Origin: Chlorops oryzae
Taxonomy: Eukaryota > Arthropoda > Insecta > Diptera > Chloropidae
NCBI GenBank assembly: GCA_020466095.1
Contig: CM035806.1
Span: 165,434,371-165,498,370, forward strand
Direction: 5' to 3'
DNA: 64,000 bases
The translations under genes and the position numbers were made by a program. The notes beneath the pieces were generated by a model, which was given only the letters and a program-made list of their open reading frames with translations, was not told where the DNA came from and did not search any database. Positions 1 to 12,222 of the stretch are shown here, in pieces. Position 1 is the stretch's first letter. Each line of letters starts with the position of its first letter.

Positions 1-245
1 AAAAATTCCGCTTTTAGAGTAGTTTTTGGAATTTTCATAACAGACCCTAGTATCCCAAAAAATGATCCGATCAGGTCCATTCTCGAACTTGTTCTTACTC
101 ATACGCATACCAACTTTCGTCAAGATAGCTCAACTCCTTCGATAAGAAAGCTGTAGATAGACATACCTACAGACGTACAGTCGGATGGACGGACGAAGGG
201 ACATGACTAAATCGAATATCCTGGTGACGCTGATCGTTTCGCAAT
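1..245 (+). repeat. R1 dispersed repeat, partial copy
   Basis: Shares with the complete copy at 29.36-30.23 kb the blocks AACAGACCCTAGTA, CTCGAACTTGTTCTTACTCA, AGCTCAACTCCTTCGATAAG and CTGGTGACGCTGAT, including the degraded GACA/GACG stretch. The start is cut by the window edge. The R1 3' end continues after unrelated sequence at 475-602. Confidence 0.75.
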
Positions 246-474
246 ATACGGACAATAGAGATTATGTTGGGCATAAAATGGAAGAAATGCGCCCTGGTGA
301 CTTCTGTTGAACTCCACCAGTGGGTGAAATACTTAGTTATTGATCGAAAAGGCAACTTTTATGGAATCGCCCTTTTCATCTGGTTACTTTATTATGTCAA
401 TTTGGCTTAACTCCTTCCTTCTATCCTTGTAGAGCGTAGAGCCTCTAAGCAAATGGTAAAATGGTATATAATGC

Positions 475-602
475 AGACGGACATGGCTAAATGGATTCTC
501 CTCCTATATATATTTTGTTTGTTTTATCGCGGCTGGTTCTGGACGTAACGCACGTGCGCACAAACGCAATATACCCTCGACACAGAGAGTGTGTGATATA
601 GA
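475..602 (+). repeat. R1 dispersed repeat, 3' end fragment
   Basis: Has GCAGACGGACATGGCTAAAT, a TATATATTTTGTTTG block and AACGCAATATACCCTCGACA followed by the GTGTG end, as in the R1 3' end. Bases 246-474 between the two fragments show no recognisable feature. Confidence 0.7.
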
Positions 603-2295
603 AACATATATTAGGCACGATTGAGCATGTGTGATTGGATGCACCTATGTACATTTTTTTTGTTTCCCTGTAATATTTGAGTATGTAATTAATTACATAA
701 AATAGGTACAACATATCCACTGCGGCCATTGGATAGGAGAGGCCATACAAAAGCACCAAATTTTAATCATTGAGCGAGCCGAAGGTCTTCGATACTAGCT
801 CCGCTCCTAGATAAAATGAAGTTAAGCGATTTACTTATCTCGAAATTTTTTAACTAATGAAGAAAGTGGAATGCCCGTGGACAATTTAATTTCAAGGATA
901 ACATAAGCAATTCAATTTCCGAGATCAATTTCTTTTTATCCTTCCATGTTTTCATCTTTCATTTTGATGGGAAATAAGGGGAGAGAATGGAATGGAAAAG
1001 CGTTTTCCGCAAAAGACTTTATTCAAAAAGCAAAATGACATTTGCATTAAGAATTTCAAAAATGTTTGTCAATTAGAACATTCCGCTGGCGGCTGTCTCC
1101 CCCTCTCCCGCCACCGCCACCGCCACCTAAAAATTTTCTCGGGCTCTTTGTCACGCGGATTCTCTAAAAGTAAAAACAATTGAAAGTTTTTCCACACTTT
1201 GCCATTGGAAAAGTGCAAACTGAGCAAACGATGCCACAAAACAGCTGCGAGTTTCCCTCGCAAAAGTTTCATTTTCATTTTTGTTCTTTTTTATTTTCTT
1301 GTTCCTTTTTTTTATTTATTTTTTTTTTTGATTTTTAGAAAGAGCTGGGAGAAAAGTTTTCTTCTAATTGTGAGGCGTTGCCAAAATTAGTCTCTTCCAT
1401 TCTTATTGCCCTCTTTTAGGTGTTTTTTTTTTTTTTTTTTTTTTTTTGAATGAATATTTTGTGTTCCGGTATATTTGTTGGAGGTACTTTATTGAAAGTG
1501 ACATTAAGAATACCGCCAGCGGGTAAATGCATTTTAACAAAGGCGTAACCAGACACGTCTATACGGCCTTCCATTACGAATGTGTTTGAGCTTGAGCGGG
1601 AACAAAAAGCAAGCGAAGCATACTCTTGGTATGTTCAAGCTTTGCTACTTAGTTTTTAATAAGCCGCAGGAGATTCCATTGAATTTTGCAATTGATATGT
1701 CCTGTCAGTGCTGTTCACTCCATGTTCATTCTTGCTTTATTTCCCCGAATTGAAATTCGCTCGAGGCGTCCCAATGCGAGTCTGTTTAATTACACCGACA
1801 CTAAGAGCCGGATTAAGGTATCTGTGTCTGGGGGCCCGGGGGCCAGAGAATGGTGTTTTTGAATTGAAATTTCAAACGTCAGTCCGTTCTTGACCAACTG
1901 AAGAAACGATTCTTTCCAAAAACGAACATCATTCTGGTAGTTCTGATGATTTTGATTTTCTAGTTTTACCTCGGAGTCAGTTACTGGTGTTGAAGTACTT
2001 CCCTCTTATGTATTCAAAATAAGTATCAATTGCCGGTCCAATTAAACACTTTTTGATGTCACAAATAACATCAAAATTTATAAATTTCGTACATAAATTT
2101 TTATAGTTCCAGTTTTCGCGATTTTTCAGTTCGCTCCTTTAAGAATCCTTCTCAGAACTTTTCAATATTTTTTCAATAAGAAGGCTTTTTATGAGCTCTG
2201 AAAAAATATTCTATACTTTATTCTATATAATATTACAAAGGTAAATAAAGCTTGCAGGGTCACCTTTTAAAAGAATTAAAAATCTTATAATTATA
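603..2295. other. Intergenic, no gene seen
   Basis: AT-rich with poly-T tracts at 1421-1447. Around 1808-1850 a short piece (GCCGGATTAAGG followed by GGGGGCCCGGGGGCC) resembles the end of the hAT-like element at 61707-62691. The small open frames here have no recognisable protein. Confidence 0.5.
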
Positions 2296-2787
2296 CAGTG
2301 GGGTCTCGTTATAAGTCGCCTCGTTATACGTCGATTCGGACTTACGTCACGTATCAATTAACACCCTGGTTTGCTATACGTCGCAAATGATTCGCAATTA
2401 CGTCTAAAAGTTTGGGGGAACATTTTTTTCTTCTTTTGCGCCCCTAAGTGCCATCTCCAATGACGCGTCAGGTGCGTTCCGTCAATTGCGGCAAACACAT
2501 GCAAGCATATGGAAGCAGTTCAAATCAATTGCGTTGTTGTGAACGCAGCGTAAAACTTTCTGCATCCGACGAATAATTGGAAATCAGACATTAGAGCAGT
2601 GATGCCAGTTGTAGGGAAATTTCATTTTATTGACTTTAATAAAATTTGTATATCAATTTTTGAGCTTTGAGGAACCAATTAGAAATCATTTCATACAATC
2701 ATATGAAGAAAACTGATTTGTTATAAGTCGATTCGCTATACGTCGTTTTTTTAGGAACGAGAAACGACTTATAACGAGACCCCACTG
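2296..2787. mobile_element. Non-autonomous TIR element, pogo/Tigger-like, TA duplicated
   Basis: The left end CAGTGGGGTCTCGTTATAAG is repeated inverted at the right end, and both sides are flanked by TA. CAGTG ends with TA duplication suggest the Tc1/mariner superfamily, pogo/Tigger group. It is 492 bp with no transposase frame. Confidence 0.75.
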
Positions 2788-3547
2788 TACTTCCAAATAT
2801 GGGTACATATTTCCAGTTACTTTAGCAATTTTAAGTCCCGAATTGAAGAATGCAGAAAATGGTAATTTTGATTCGAACTAAGTATTTTCGCCCAGCTCTT
2901 CCGGACTCTAATGCTTATCATAATTTTAGGCAGATCAGAAAGGCAATTAGATATGCTCGGACGTGATAAAAAAGTTTACTTTTTTCTGGAAATACCCATC
3001 CATATATGGTAGCTTTTATGACTTTTTTCAGAAACTTACAGAAAATAGGAAAATTTTCTACTTTAATCATAGAATTCATAAGTTCTGAGATTGCAAAAGG
3101 TCAATAAATAATTATTTATTGATTTGACATTGACATTTTACCTTTGAGTTTTTTTTTTTTTTTTTTTTGTGACTCTATGACTCTATCAGAATCCAATAAT
3201 AACACAGGGCTGCAATTTTGAGGTGACCGAATGTTTCGGAGAAAAGGACTGCAGTTTCTGAGAGTCCTCGACGAGTAGTTATAACAACGCCTCATACTGG
3301 GTTTAGTCGGATTGGTTCGGGGATTTGTTTTAAGCGATCTAAAAAAAATTTGGCCGAAAACTAAGTTGCGCACTTACTTTTGGCTATATCTCGAAAACTG
3401 TTCAATATTCTCTTTCCTTTCTATGACAAAGTCTTAGTACTAGACTCAAACAAAATAATTTTAGTACTAACTAATCTAAAAAAAAAACTCCATTTGCTGC
3501 AAGTTGCAAAAATCTCAAAAATTTTTACCTTTTTTTTAACTCTTCAG
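2788..3547. other. Intergenic, no gene seen
   Basis: AT-rich, with an 18-base T run near 3150. The 85-residue minus-strand frame at 3116-3373 has no recognisable domain and includes a poly-Lys from that T run. Confidence 0.5.
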
Positions 3548-4366
3548 TAAGGTGGATCGATTTTGTAACCTCCAATTGCCCTAATAGAATATCATTCTGT
3601 TGCCCATACTAAATAATTATGCCAAAGAAACCATAGGTCAAATGTTAATTTTACCTTCCGGTTTTGCAAACAAAGGTTTTTCATGCCATATTCGACTAAT
3701 TTTGGTCATCATTGTTGGTGAAAACATCTCAAAAAGCAGAGAAACAATCACTTAAACGTCTCCCAAAACTCGAGCCATTGAAAAAATTTTATATTTTCTT
3801 TAATAACAATCTTAAAATAACCAATTTATGATGATTTTTCAAGCAAAATTTTATTATTTCTCATGCCTAAAATTATGCTAAGAATCAAAATAAGAAAAAT
3901 TCAATTTAAAAGCATTTTTAATTAGTAGAGCGTGTATTTTTAAGCATTTATAAATTTGAAGCATACTTTGTGGGGGGGGGGGGGGATATTTTTTTTCTTA
4001 TCACCATTTTGGAAATAAGTAGCGAATTTGAACTTCAAGGGGATTTCCTAGCTTTGAAAAAGTCTTAAATAGGCTAAAAATCGATTTGAATCTTAACTTT
4101 ATGTAAATTGAACAAATTTTTTGCCCCATAAAGTACGCTTCAATTATATAAATGCTTAAAAATACACGCTCTATTAATTAGGTAGAAATGTCAATAATAT
4201 GTAGCATGCTTTTAGGCATATTTAAGATGGACCTTCTTTTTAAAAAAAGGAAGAAAAAAATTCGGATTTGACCTATAGTTTCCTGGGCATTCTTTCTCCA
4301 AAACAATTATAGAATCTTGTTTCACTAGGGCAATTTTTGTTTTGTCGAACAAAACGATCCACCTTA
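3548..4366. mobile_element. E2: hAT-like TIR element with perfect 8-bp TSD
   Basis: The ends are TAAGGTGGATCG and its inverted copy, with exact flanking duplications CTCTTCAG at 3540-3547 and 4367-4374. Inner regions are also partly inverted (AATTGCCCTA near both ends). No transposase frame. A smaller MITE is inserted inside (3926-4173). Relatives: 8255-8749, 14876-15613 and 46300-46440. Confidence 0.85.
3926..4173. mobile_element. hAT-type MITE, divergent subfamily, nested in E2
   Basis: The TIR TAGAGCGTGTATTTTTAAGC is followed by the ATTTATAAATTTGAAGCATAC core shared with the CAGGGCTCGG MITEs. An exact 8-bp TSD TTAATTAG lies at 3918-3925 and 4174-4181. It carries a 14-base G run internally. 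Confidence 0.85.
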
Positions 4367-5150
4367 CTCTTCAGGCTAGTTCAAGCTATCCAAGCTGATC
4401 CAAGGTAAAAAAAAATTTGTTATCACTGCTGGTGGAGGCACTGCCGTCCCCTTTGATCCGGCCCTGCGCACACTGCTTGTAGCGGTCAAATTCTTTGAAT
4501 CCGTTTCAACGAATTTCATCCATTCCTGAACATCATCGCGATGCGTGCCCACAAAAACTTCCAACAATATGTTTGTGCTTCGTAATATGCTTTGTATCTA
4601 AATTTTTGTTGAATATTTTTTTTTTTTTTTTTTTCGTTTGTTTCGTTTTTGAGTTAGATCCCTAAAAGTTCGGAATGGTGTTACGAGTGGATGTCGATGG
4701 CTTCTTTAACCAAGACTCATGTCGAAACCAGTTGGAGCGTGTGAGTTCATTTTAATCATAGCGCAAAATATTTAGTTGGCGTGAAATACTATTCACCAAA
4801 AGGACGATAATGTTTTGTGGAAAGTGGCTAAATTCCTGTGGGGAAATTATGATGGACTGGTTCGAGACAAGCCTTTGGATACGCAATAGTTGCCATCGGG
4901 CTCGAATGAAATAAGGATTATTAAAGAACTTTCAGTTGCGGGGGAAATCTCGCGTCACAAACGAATACCAAGGAAACCAAGGTCAAAGTTTCCATGGCCT
5001 TAGCGGAATTTAGACCTTTTTAGCAAAAAAAAAAAAATTAAATAAAAAAAATACAAATATGCAAAGGATAATCTCATCAGTAGGTAGATAGGTAGGTAGG
5101 TTGAAGTGCCACTAAGGCCGTTAATCGGCCCGTTGTGATACCATATTATG
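4367..5150. other. Intergenic, no gene seen
   Basis: Contains a poly-T at 4617-4634. The 63-residue minus-strand frame at 4376-4567 shows no family I recognise. A GTAGGTAGATAGGTAGGTAG microsatellite is at 5081-5100. Confidence 0.5.
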
Positions 5151-5277
5151 TAGTGTGCCCCTAACTGGAGATTTTTTGAAAAGCCAGTGCTAGGCTTGGA
5201 ACATTACACTCCGTTTCGCCTGTGCCGGGAATCGATAAAGAGCATAGCACGCATCCCTTACGCTATCCCAGAGCCAC
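5151..5277 (-). repeat. tRNA-related SINE copy
   Basis: On the minus strand it starts GTGGCTCTGGGATAGCGTAA (A-box-like), then ATCGATTCCCGGCACAGG (B-box region of tRNA type), CGAAACGGAGTGTAATGTTC, and ends GGGGCACACTA. The same arrangement occurs at 50881-51025. It cannot fold as a functional tRNA; the body is SINE-like. Confidence 0.7.
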
Positions 5278-7510
5278 AATCTCATCAGTAGGGTAACAGA
5301 AAATATTTAAATTCGACACCTAAAGATATGCAATTGAATTTAAAAAAAACCAATTAAAATCGTTTCAAGCCTTTATAGAAAGAATTCACTTAAGGCTTTA
5401 AAGATATGTGCGCACATCTTTCAAACCCCTTCCTCAAGATTTGATTAAGTAGGAAAATCCGGACGAATAAACGGATTTCTCACTTTTCATCAGAAATATT
5501 CGGAATATTGAAGTGCATACTTTTAGGTGCTGAATTGAAATATTTTCTGTTGCCCAACTCATCAGGTTTTTTCCATACATATATGTAGGAATTAATTTAG
5601 CTCATATTTTTATTGATAAAAAAAAAAAAAAATATTCCACAAAAATGTAAGATTGAAGGACATAAGCTCCCGAGCCCCCGTAGAATGCGAATTTATTAGA
5701 AAACAAAAAAATATAGAAAAAATTAAAAATAAAAAACCCGTATGAGGGCAATGTTGAGCTTGACTCATTTTGTAGCCTTTTCAACTGCGCTCCCTCTTGT
5801 GTACGGTCTGTGGTATTCCATATGGCGTTAACAACGCCGCAATATGGTCGACTAACTGGCTTGTTGAGTTCGTCGCCGTTTGGCTTGCTTATTAGTGGCT
5901 GCTTTGCCCACGCAGCACAGCGAAGCGCAGCGCAGCGCAGCATAGTATAGAATATGGTTTTGCAGCGTTTTTCCAGCAATTTACTCATCTCCCGAGGGTG
6001 CCACCTAATGAGCACTGTGTCATCACTCAAATGCATCCAAAGTGAGCTTGAAGTATTCATAAGTGAGTGCTCCCCACGTACGCGGCTCGGCTCGGCACGG
6101 CTCGACTCGGCACGGCTCGAATGCAGGAGTTCTTCGTGCAGTCACACACGTCCGCATCTTACAAAGAGAAATTGCGTGATAGAGGCGCGAAGAGACAGGG
6201 TAGGAGCGATGGAAAGGGAGAAGAAGAGAGTGGAGAGAAAGAGAGTAAGAGCGAGAGAAGGGGGAAGAGTGAGCGGAATCTATCCTGTTAAAAGATCCCA
6301 CTGTGTGTTCACAGTCAGCCGTTGCTGCTTTCGATTGCGTTTTCCGCCGTTTTCTCCATCACTTTAACACGTCTATTTGTTGTTGTATTTTATTTGGTCT
6401 ATTTTATTTTTCTACTTCTTCACCCGGTTCGAGTGTGTTGTTTTTTTTTTCTTCAAGGTTTAAGGGTTTTACAGATACACTCGAGGTAGCGCTGTGCCCA
6501 CGGAATGCCGGGCAGGCAATGGACCTGGGTTTCTTTAAAGTTGATTCTCCTTAAGAGTGATTCGCTTTAAAGTTTAATATCGATGAATTTCTCTGTTAAA
6601 ACCAAAAAAAAACAAGGTAAATAAATATTCATCGTCGATTGAATAAAATTTGTATTTGAATATATGTTTTTCCCTCTTAGCCCGGCAAAAAAAAAACACA
6701 GCCCACTTGAAAGCGCCTAAAATTATGTAATAAGTATAAAAAGTTCTTCAATGAAATTAAATAATTTCAATAAAAGCAGCTCTCCGCTGATGATGAACGA
6801 AGGTTCGTTCGTTCGTGCACTTTTAACGGTCCTTTAACCCACAGAAGGCTGATTGAGTGGTCTCTTGCCATTTTTCTACCGCTTCCCCCTTTTCTTCTAT
6901 CGTCTTTCTTCCTACATATTTTCATTCCCAGCATCTGCTAAGCAGTCACATTACTTCGCCCCCATTAAGCCGTCAAACATTGCGGCCGGCACTTGAATTT
7001 TTGTCGTGACCATTTTGACTCAACAGCACAAATAACTTCCTTTGACAATTTGCGGTTGTAAAAGACTCGCAAGCCCCCCGCCCCTCCCAAAAAAAAATCG
7101 CTCCGCCCGTTAAGCGGGTCATTTTATTGCCCTCATTACACGTTAAGATAAGTATTTTCAACTTTGCATCTTTTTATTGCAGTCTTACAAGCCCGAAATG
7201 CCCTATCATCATCGTTCCGATGGCAACGAGACTCGTAAACGTTTGATAGCGTTTATATTATGAAAATTTCCTTCAACTCCGGTTGGATCCTTTGGTCTGT
7301 GTGACTGTGCCGAAACGTCAATATTTATCACTTGGAAATATATCAATATTACTTGCGTTTTTGAGTGTCTGTGTAAAAAGTCATTTCAAGTTAAGCATGG
7401 ATGTGTAAATTGAGGAAAAACTTTTTAAATAAATACGGGAATCAACTTTCTAGGGAACCAAACCTGGCAATAATACGCTTTTTTGAAGGCTTTTCGACTA
7501 TCTAAGAACA
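5278..7510. other. Intergenic, with a GC-richer, purine-rich island
   Basis: Between about 5860 and 6300 the sequence is richer in GC, with GCAGC, GGCTCGGCAC and GAGAGA-type repeats. This keeps several overlapping frames open (up to 152 residues) on both strands. None resembles a protein I know. The rest is AT-rich with poly-T runs. Confidence 0.45.
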
Positions 7511-7519
7511 TACAAGTGC

Positions 7520-7650
7520 TACTCTCTCACTCTCCCTCTCTCTCCTCTCTCTCCCTTCTCTCTCTCTCCCTATCTCTCTTCTCCCTATCTCTCTTTCTCC
7601 CTATCTCTCTCTCCCTCTCTCTCTCTCCTCTCTCTCTCTCCCTCTCCCTC

Positions 7651-7688
<38 letters not shown>

Positions 7689-7759
7689 CCTCTCTTCTCC
7701 CTCTCTCCTTCTCCTCCTCTCTCTCTCTCTCCTCTCTCTCTCTCCCTCCTCTCTCTCTC

Positions 7760-7849
<90 letters not shown>

Positions 7850-7905
7850 TCTCTCTCTCCTCTCTCTCTCTCTCTCCCTCTCTCTCTCTCCCTCTCTCTC
7901 TCTCC

Positions 7906-7949
<44 letters not shown>

Positions 7950-8032
7950 TCTACCTCTCTCTTCCCCTGTCTCTCTCCCTGTCTCTCTCTCTCTCTTTCC
8001 CTGTCTCTCTCTCTCTCTTTCTCACGCCCATT
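7520..8032 (+). repeat. Long CT-rich simple repeat (about 510 bp)
   Basis: Almost pure pyrimidine on the plus strand: CTCTCT interrupted by CCT and occasional T, ending in CTGTCTCTCTCT blocks. It creates spurious Ser/Leu frames (plus) and Arg/Glu frames (minus). Confidence 0.95.
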
Positions 8033-8254
8033 TCATAACTTCGAAAGGAGTGCTCTTCTTGTCAATTGAAGGTCAATTACCACATATTAATGAAGCCAGG
8101 GGATTTCTGTCGTCATATGCTTATGTCCTTATGAATGGATTTCTACTGATAATTTTGTTAATACTTCCAATTTACATTGACTTTCATAGATGCAGATTTG
8201 AAAACTTTTTTAAAAGGTAGACGTGAGTAAGATTGGATGCTTTAAACATTATAG

Positions 8255-8749
8255 ACAAAAATGAAAAAAGTGTAACGGATAACGATTTTGATAATTTTTT
8301 GATGGATTTTTTTGTTTCGATTCCAAACAATTTTTTCGCATTTCATTATTTCCAGGGCTCGGATATTGTTGACTTTTATAAATTTAAAGCATACTTTATG
8401 CGGCAAAAATTTTTCTTACCAACATTTTGTAAATAAGTTAAGCGAAGTTGAATTTCAAACCGCTTTTCTAGCTTCAAAAAACTTCATATTGAAGTAAAAA
8501 ATCGATTAGAATCTTAACTTAACGTGAGTTGAACAATATTTTTACTCCATAAAGTATGCTTCGAATTTATAAAAGTCAACAAAATCCAAGCCCTGGTTAT
8601 TTCTGTAATAATTTGTAGCATGCTTCTAGGCATATTTAATATGGGCCCTATTTTGAGAAGTTCGGATTTGACCTATGGTTCGTAGAATCTTAATTTACCA
8701 GTGGAATTGTATCATCTTGTCTTTTGTCGAAAAAAACAAACCCACCTTA
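8255..8749 (+). mobile_element. E2-related element (right end) hosting a MITE
   Basis: The right end ...AACCCACCTTA and the TAGCATGCTTCTAGGCATAT and TTCGGATTTGACCTATGG blocks match E2 at 3.55-4.37 kb. The left flank AACGATTTTGATAATTTTTT matches the E2 fragment next to the MITE at 14.6 kb. The true left end was not found. Confidence 0.6.
8353..8595. mobile_element. CAGGGCTCGG hAT-type MITE, copy 1
   Basis: The TIR is CAGGGCTCGGATATTGTTGA, with the inverted end ...AAATCCAAGCCCTG. The flanks ATTATTTC and GTTATTTC match at 7 of 8. It sits inside the E2-related element. Almost the whole element can fold back on itself. Confidence 0.85.
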
Positions 8750-9017
8750 AAGACCATTCACATGTATGTACATTGTATGTGTATCTGTACGACAGGAAAG
8801 ACTTAAGGCAACGGACTCCTTTTGAAGTACTTATATGAAAAAAACATTCGTTAAGTTTCATACATTGGTTAGCCAATTTCAATGAACTCCTCTCCAATCA
8901 ATTAGTTATATGGACATTTGATAGGAACAACTTTTTAAATATTTGACTTTTATCATTCGAGCCAGGAATTTGTGCGATTTAGATTGCAGACGGACACACA
9001 CAACCACACCCAGAGAT

Positions 9018-9071
<54 letters not shown>

Positions 9072-10037
9072 GAAAATTTCAAAGATTTCGTAATATCCGC
9101 ACTGCAAGTGCTGCTTTCGCGAGGACCTCCATCCAATTTGGCTTTGAAGCAATAATTTCTGTTTAATTCATTTGTGGCTCTTTTAATCTGCAAGGGGAAA
9201 TATTGTTTTAGTGCTCTAAATATCCTTTCGCCCGTTCGCGTTGTCATCGTGTTTCCATTGTCTCTTTGTGTATGTGTGTGTGTGCGTCTCTCTGAGTGTG
9301 TGTGTGTGTGTGTAGTTTAAGTGAAAATTTCCATTTTCCCGAAATATAATTTCCTCACTTGTTATTGTAATGACCCTTCTTTGACGTTAAGCAGAGCCAG
9401 TTGAAGCGGATGGATTGGAACTTTTCTCGTGGTGTGTGCTTTGCATTCCTCCAACAATTTATTATTTTTCTTTCATTGTTTTATTTTATTTTTTCTTTTT
9501 TTATTTCTTTTATCTCTTTTGACTTCGACTGACGTCTGCAGCCGACGCTGAATTTTAATCATATGCTTTCGCATTGCAATAATTTTATTTCAGCCATAAT
9601 CATTGGCTATTATTTATTTTATACAGAATCAAAGATTGAGAGGCTTTTTAAACGTATTAAACATAAATAAAAAAATAAAAAAAATAAAATTAATGAACAA
9701 GGAGCTGGATTTTTACGCTAATTACTATTACGAAAGGAGATTTGCAATTTTAATAGATGGAGTGAAAAATGTTCAAGTGTATTCACAAATGAAATAAAGA
9801 AAAAATAAAGAAAAACATTTTTTTTTTAAATAATGATTGTGTAGTATGACAAAATAAGGGATCAATGTGCAAAATTATCGAAAATCGAAAATATCCGATT
9901 TCAGGAACATTTTTAATGACTAGCAAAAATCACAATGACATCTCAAAAAAGTTTAATTAATAAAAAATGTTATGCTTTTCGAGTAGAATTATTCAGAAAG
10001 TGCTGGGAGAACTGAAAGAATTCAAAGAAGAAAAAAA
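8750..10037. other. Intergenic with GA and TG microsatellites, no gene
   Basis: (GA)n is at 9016-9071 and (TG)n at 9266-9315. Frames of up to 113 residues cross the GA tract and are artefacts. 9470-9840 is strongly AT-rich. Confidence 0.5.
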
Positions 10038-10775
10038 AAAACAAGTAAGGGTGTTATAGTCAGGCGAGCCTGACAAAAAAATACCCGACACAGACACACA
10101 TGTGTAAATAATTTTTAAGCCACGCCCACAAAACAGGACCAATAAGAAAGAATATTCAAGAGGATTTTAACGCCATTAGGGGCCCCATCTACCGAATTTT
10201 GTTAAATTTCTTTATGAAAACCGCCCCTTTGCCACGCCCAATTTTCCAATTTTTTTTTTGGAATTCTAATCGGAGGCTTAAATAAACGCTCAAATTCTAA
10301 ACTTCATTGAAATATTTCGAAAAAGTCCGATTTTGAGGCAGTTATGGGATTTTTGTGACAGACCCTAGTACTGGAGGTACCCTTAATAATGGACCTATCA
10401 AGAAAATATTTGGGGAGGATGTTTATGGTTACAAAGGAAGCATAAGTGTGAACTTTTGATGAAGTCCCATTTGAATTTCGGGTGTCTTTTTGAAAAACGC
10501 TCTTTCTGCCACGCCCACTTTTACAATTTTTGAAAATCCTTCAAAAATGTACAAAAAAAATTCACGTTATATCAAATAATCTTGAAAAAATCCGGTTTTA
10601 GAGCAATTTTTGTTAAATTCATAAAATACCCTAGTACTGGAAGTACCCCTAAAAATTTTCCGATCGGGTCCACTCTCAAACTTGTTCTTGCTCATGTCCC
10701 CGTGAGCACGCATACCGAATTTCATCAAGATAGCTCAACTCCTTCGATAAGAAAACTGTATAGGACAGACAGAGA
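10038..10775 (+). repeat. R1 dispersed repeat, 5'-complete copy with 3' end replaced by a minisatellite
   Basis: Starts with GTGTTATAGTCAGGCGAGCC, TGACAAAAAAATACCCGACA and runs through GACAGACCCTAGTACTGGAG to AGCTCAACTCCTTCGATAAG and GGACAGACAGAG. At the point where other copies carry a GACA/GACG microsatellite, it passes into the 11-bp array. Confidence 0.8.
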
Positions 10776-10789
10776 GGGAAGAAAGAGGG

Positions 10790-11090
10790 ATCAAATAGGG
10801 AACTAAGAGGGAACTAAGAGGGAACTAAGAGGGAACTAAGAGGGAACTAAGAGGGAACTTAGAGACAACTAAAAGGGAACTAAAAGGGAACTAAGAGGGA
10901 ACTAAGAGAGATCTAAGAGGGAACTAAGAGGGAACTAAGAGGGAACTAAGATGGAACTAAGAGGGAACTAAAAGGGAACTAAGAGATAACTAAGAGGGAA
11001 CTAAGAGGGAACTTAAAGGGAACTAAGAGGGAACTTAAAGGGAACTAAGAGGGAACTAAAAGGGAACTAAGAGGGAAAAAAGAGGAAAAA
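10790..11090 (+). repeat. 11-bp minisatellite (GGGAACTAAGA)n
   Basis: About 26 units with period 11; variants include AACTTAGAG, AACTAAAAG and GATCTAAGAG. The array decays at its right side into GGGAAAAAAGAGG. It has no spacers of unrelated sequence, so it is not a CRISPR-like array. Confidence 0.93.
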
Positions 11091-11978
11091 AGGCGACACA
11101 GTGCGAAAAGAGAGCGAACAATGAGGGAATAAAGAGGAAGCACGGGAGGAAGTGAAAAAACTTCTTAATCCGATCAAGATTGATCTATGAGTTGCGTCCA
11201 TTGAGTCTCAGCTCAATATATAATCGAAAATTTCTATTCATCTCGATAAGCATACTCATTTAACCGAGTTTCCCCTTTACCTATAAATTGATTAAAATAA
11301 ATACGATTGTGTTATTCTCATTAGGTTAATGCGAATGTCGTATGCAGAAATCAATGTCAAAGTTTCTGTTTCTCTTCTCTTTCGTTTCTTTTCTTTTCTT
11401 GTCGTTTGCACGTCGTCTTTTGTCCCCATACATACATAAATTGTATCTTAATTTTTTCCATTCCTATTTTCTCTTTGATTTCTTCTTGGAAGACTTTTAA
11501 TGTGGTTTTCCTTTTTATTCTTATTTTTTATTTTTTTCGCATGAAATCATTGAGTCCTTTATTTGGCTAAAAATGTTCGCATATCCTTTAAATTGTCGCA
11601 AGACTCATTTTCCCCATCGCGTTTACATACAAAAATTCGTATGTATGTGTGTATAACTGTTGTCCTTCGTGTAAGGGACGTCCTTAGTCTCACGTCTATC
11701 GATGGTGCGCCGCACAGTGGGTTCGGTCTATATATCATGCGGTAAAAAGAGAAGGAGTTCTACTATCATAATGAAAATTGGTATACATGGTAAAATTGAC
11801 TTTATTAAGATACGAACCAAAATTCTTTCGAAATTGGACCCTCCCCTTGATATTTTTCGAAAGAACAAATTGTAATAATTCAGCAAAGTTTTTTGAAAAA
11901 AAAAAAAAAAATAAAACACAGCAATGAATTTTTCATATCTAGATATTTCTCTATTAGATTAAGTCGCTAAATCATAAA
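11091..11978. other. Intergenic, no gene seen
   Basis: Purine-rich to about 11160, then AT-rich with pyrimidine runs. Small frames only, none recognisable. Confidence 0.5.
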
Positions 11979-12222
11979 CAGGGTTCGGATTTTGGATACT
12001 TTTATAAATTTAAAGCATACTTTAAGGAGTAAACATTTTGTTCAACTCACACAAAGTTAATATTCAAGTCGATTTTTAACTTCAATATGAATTGTTTTGA
12101 ACTTACAAAAGCGGTTTGAAGTTCATCTTCGCTAGACTTAATCGTAAAATGTTAGTTAGAAAAAAATTTTGCCCCTGTAAGTATGCTTTAAATTTACAAA
12201 AGTCAATAAAATCCGAGCCCTG
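11979..12222. mobile_element. CAGGGCTCGG hAT-type MITE, copy 2, perfect TSD
   Basis: 244 bp, from CAGGGTTCGGATTTTG to ...AAATCCGAGCCCTG. The exact 8-bp duplication ATCATAAA lies at 11971-11978 and 12223-12230. Confidence 0.93.

Noticed and set aside
5602..6367. Overlapping frames of 152, 137, 92 and 74 residues
   Set aside because: Frames on both strands overlap in a GC- and purine-rich repeat area, and none resembles a known protein.
7483..8220. 245-residue Ser/Leu frame and the overlapping 140-residue Arg/Glu frame
   Set aside because: Both are generated by the CT dinucleotide tract, which lacks stops in most frames. No non-repeat domain.
10790..11090. CRISPR-like array
   Set aside because: Units are contiguous 11-mers without unrelated spacers, and the genome is eukaryotic.
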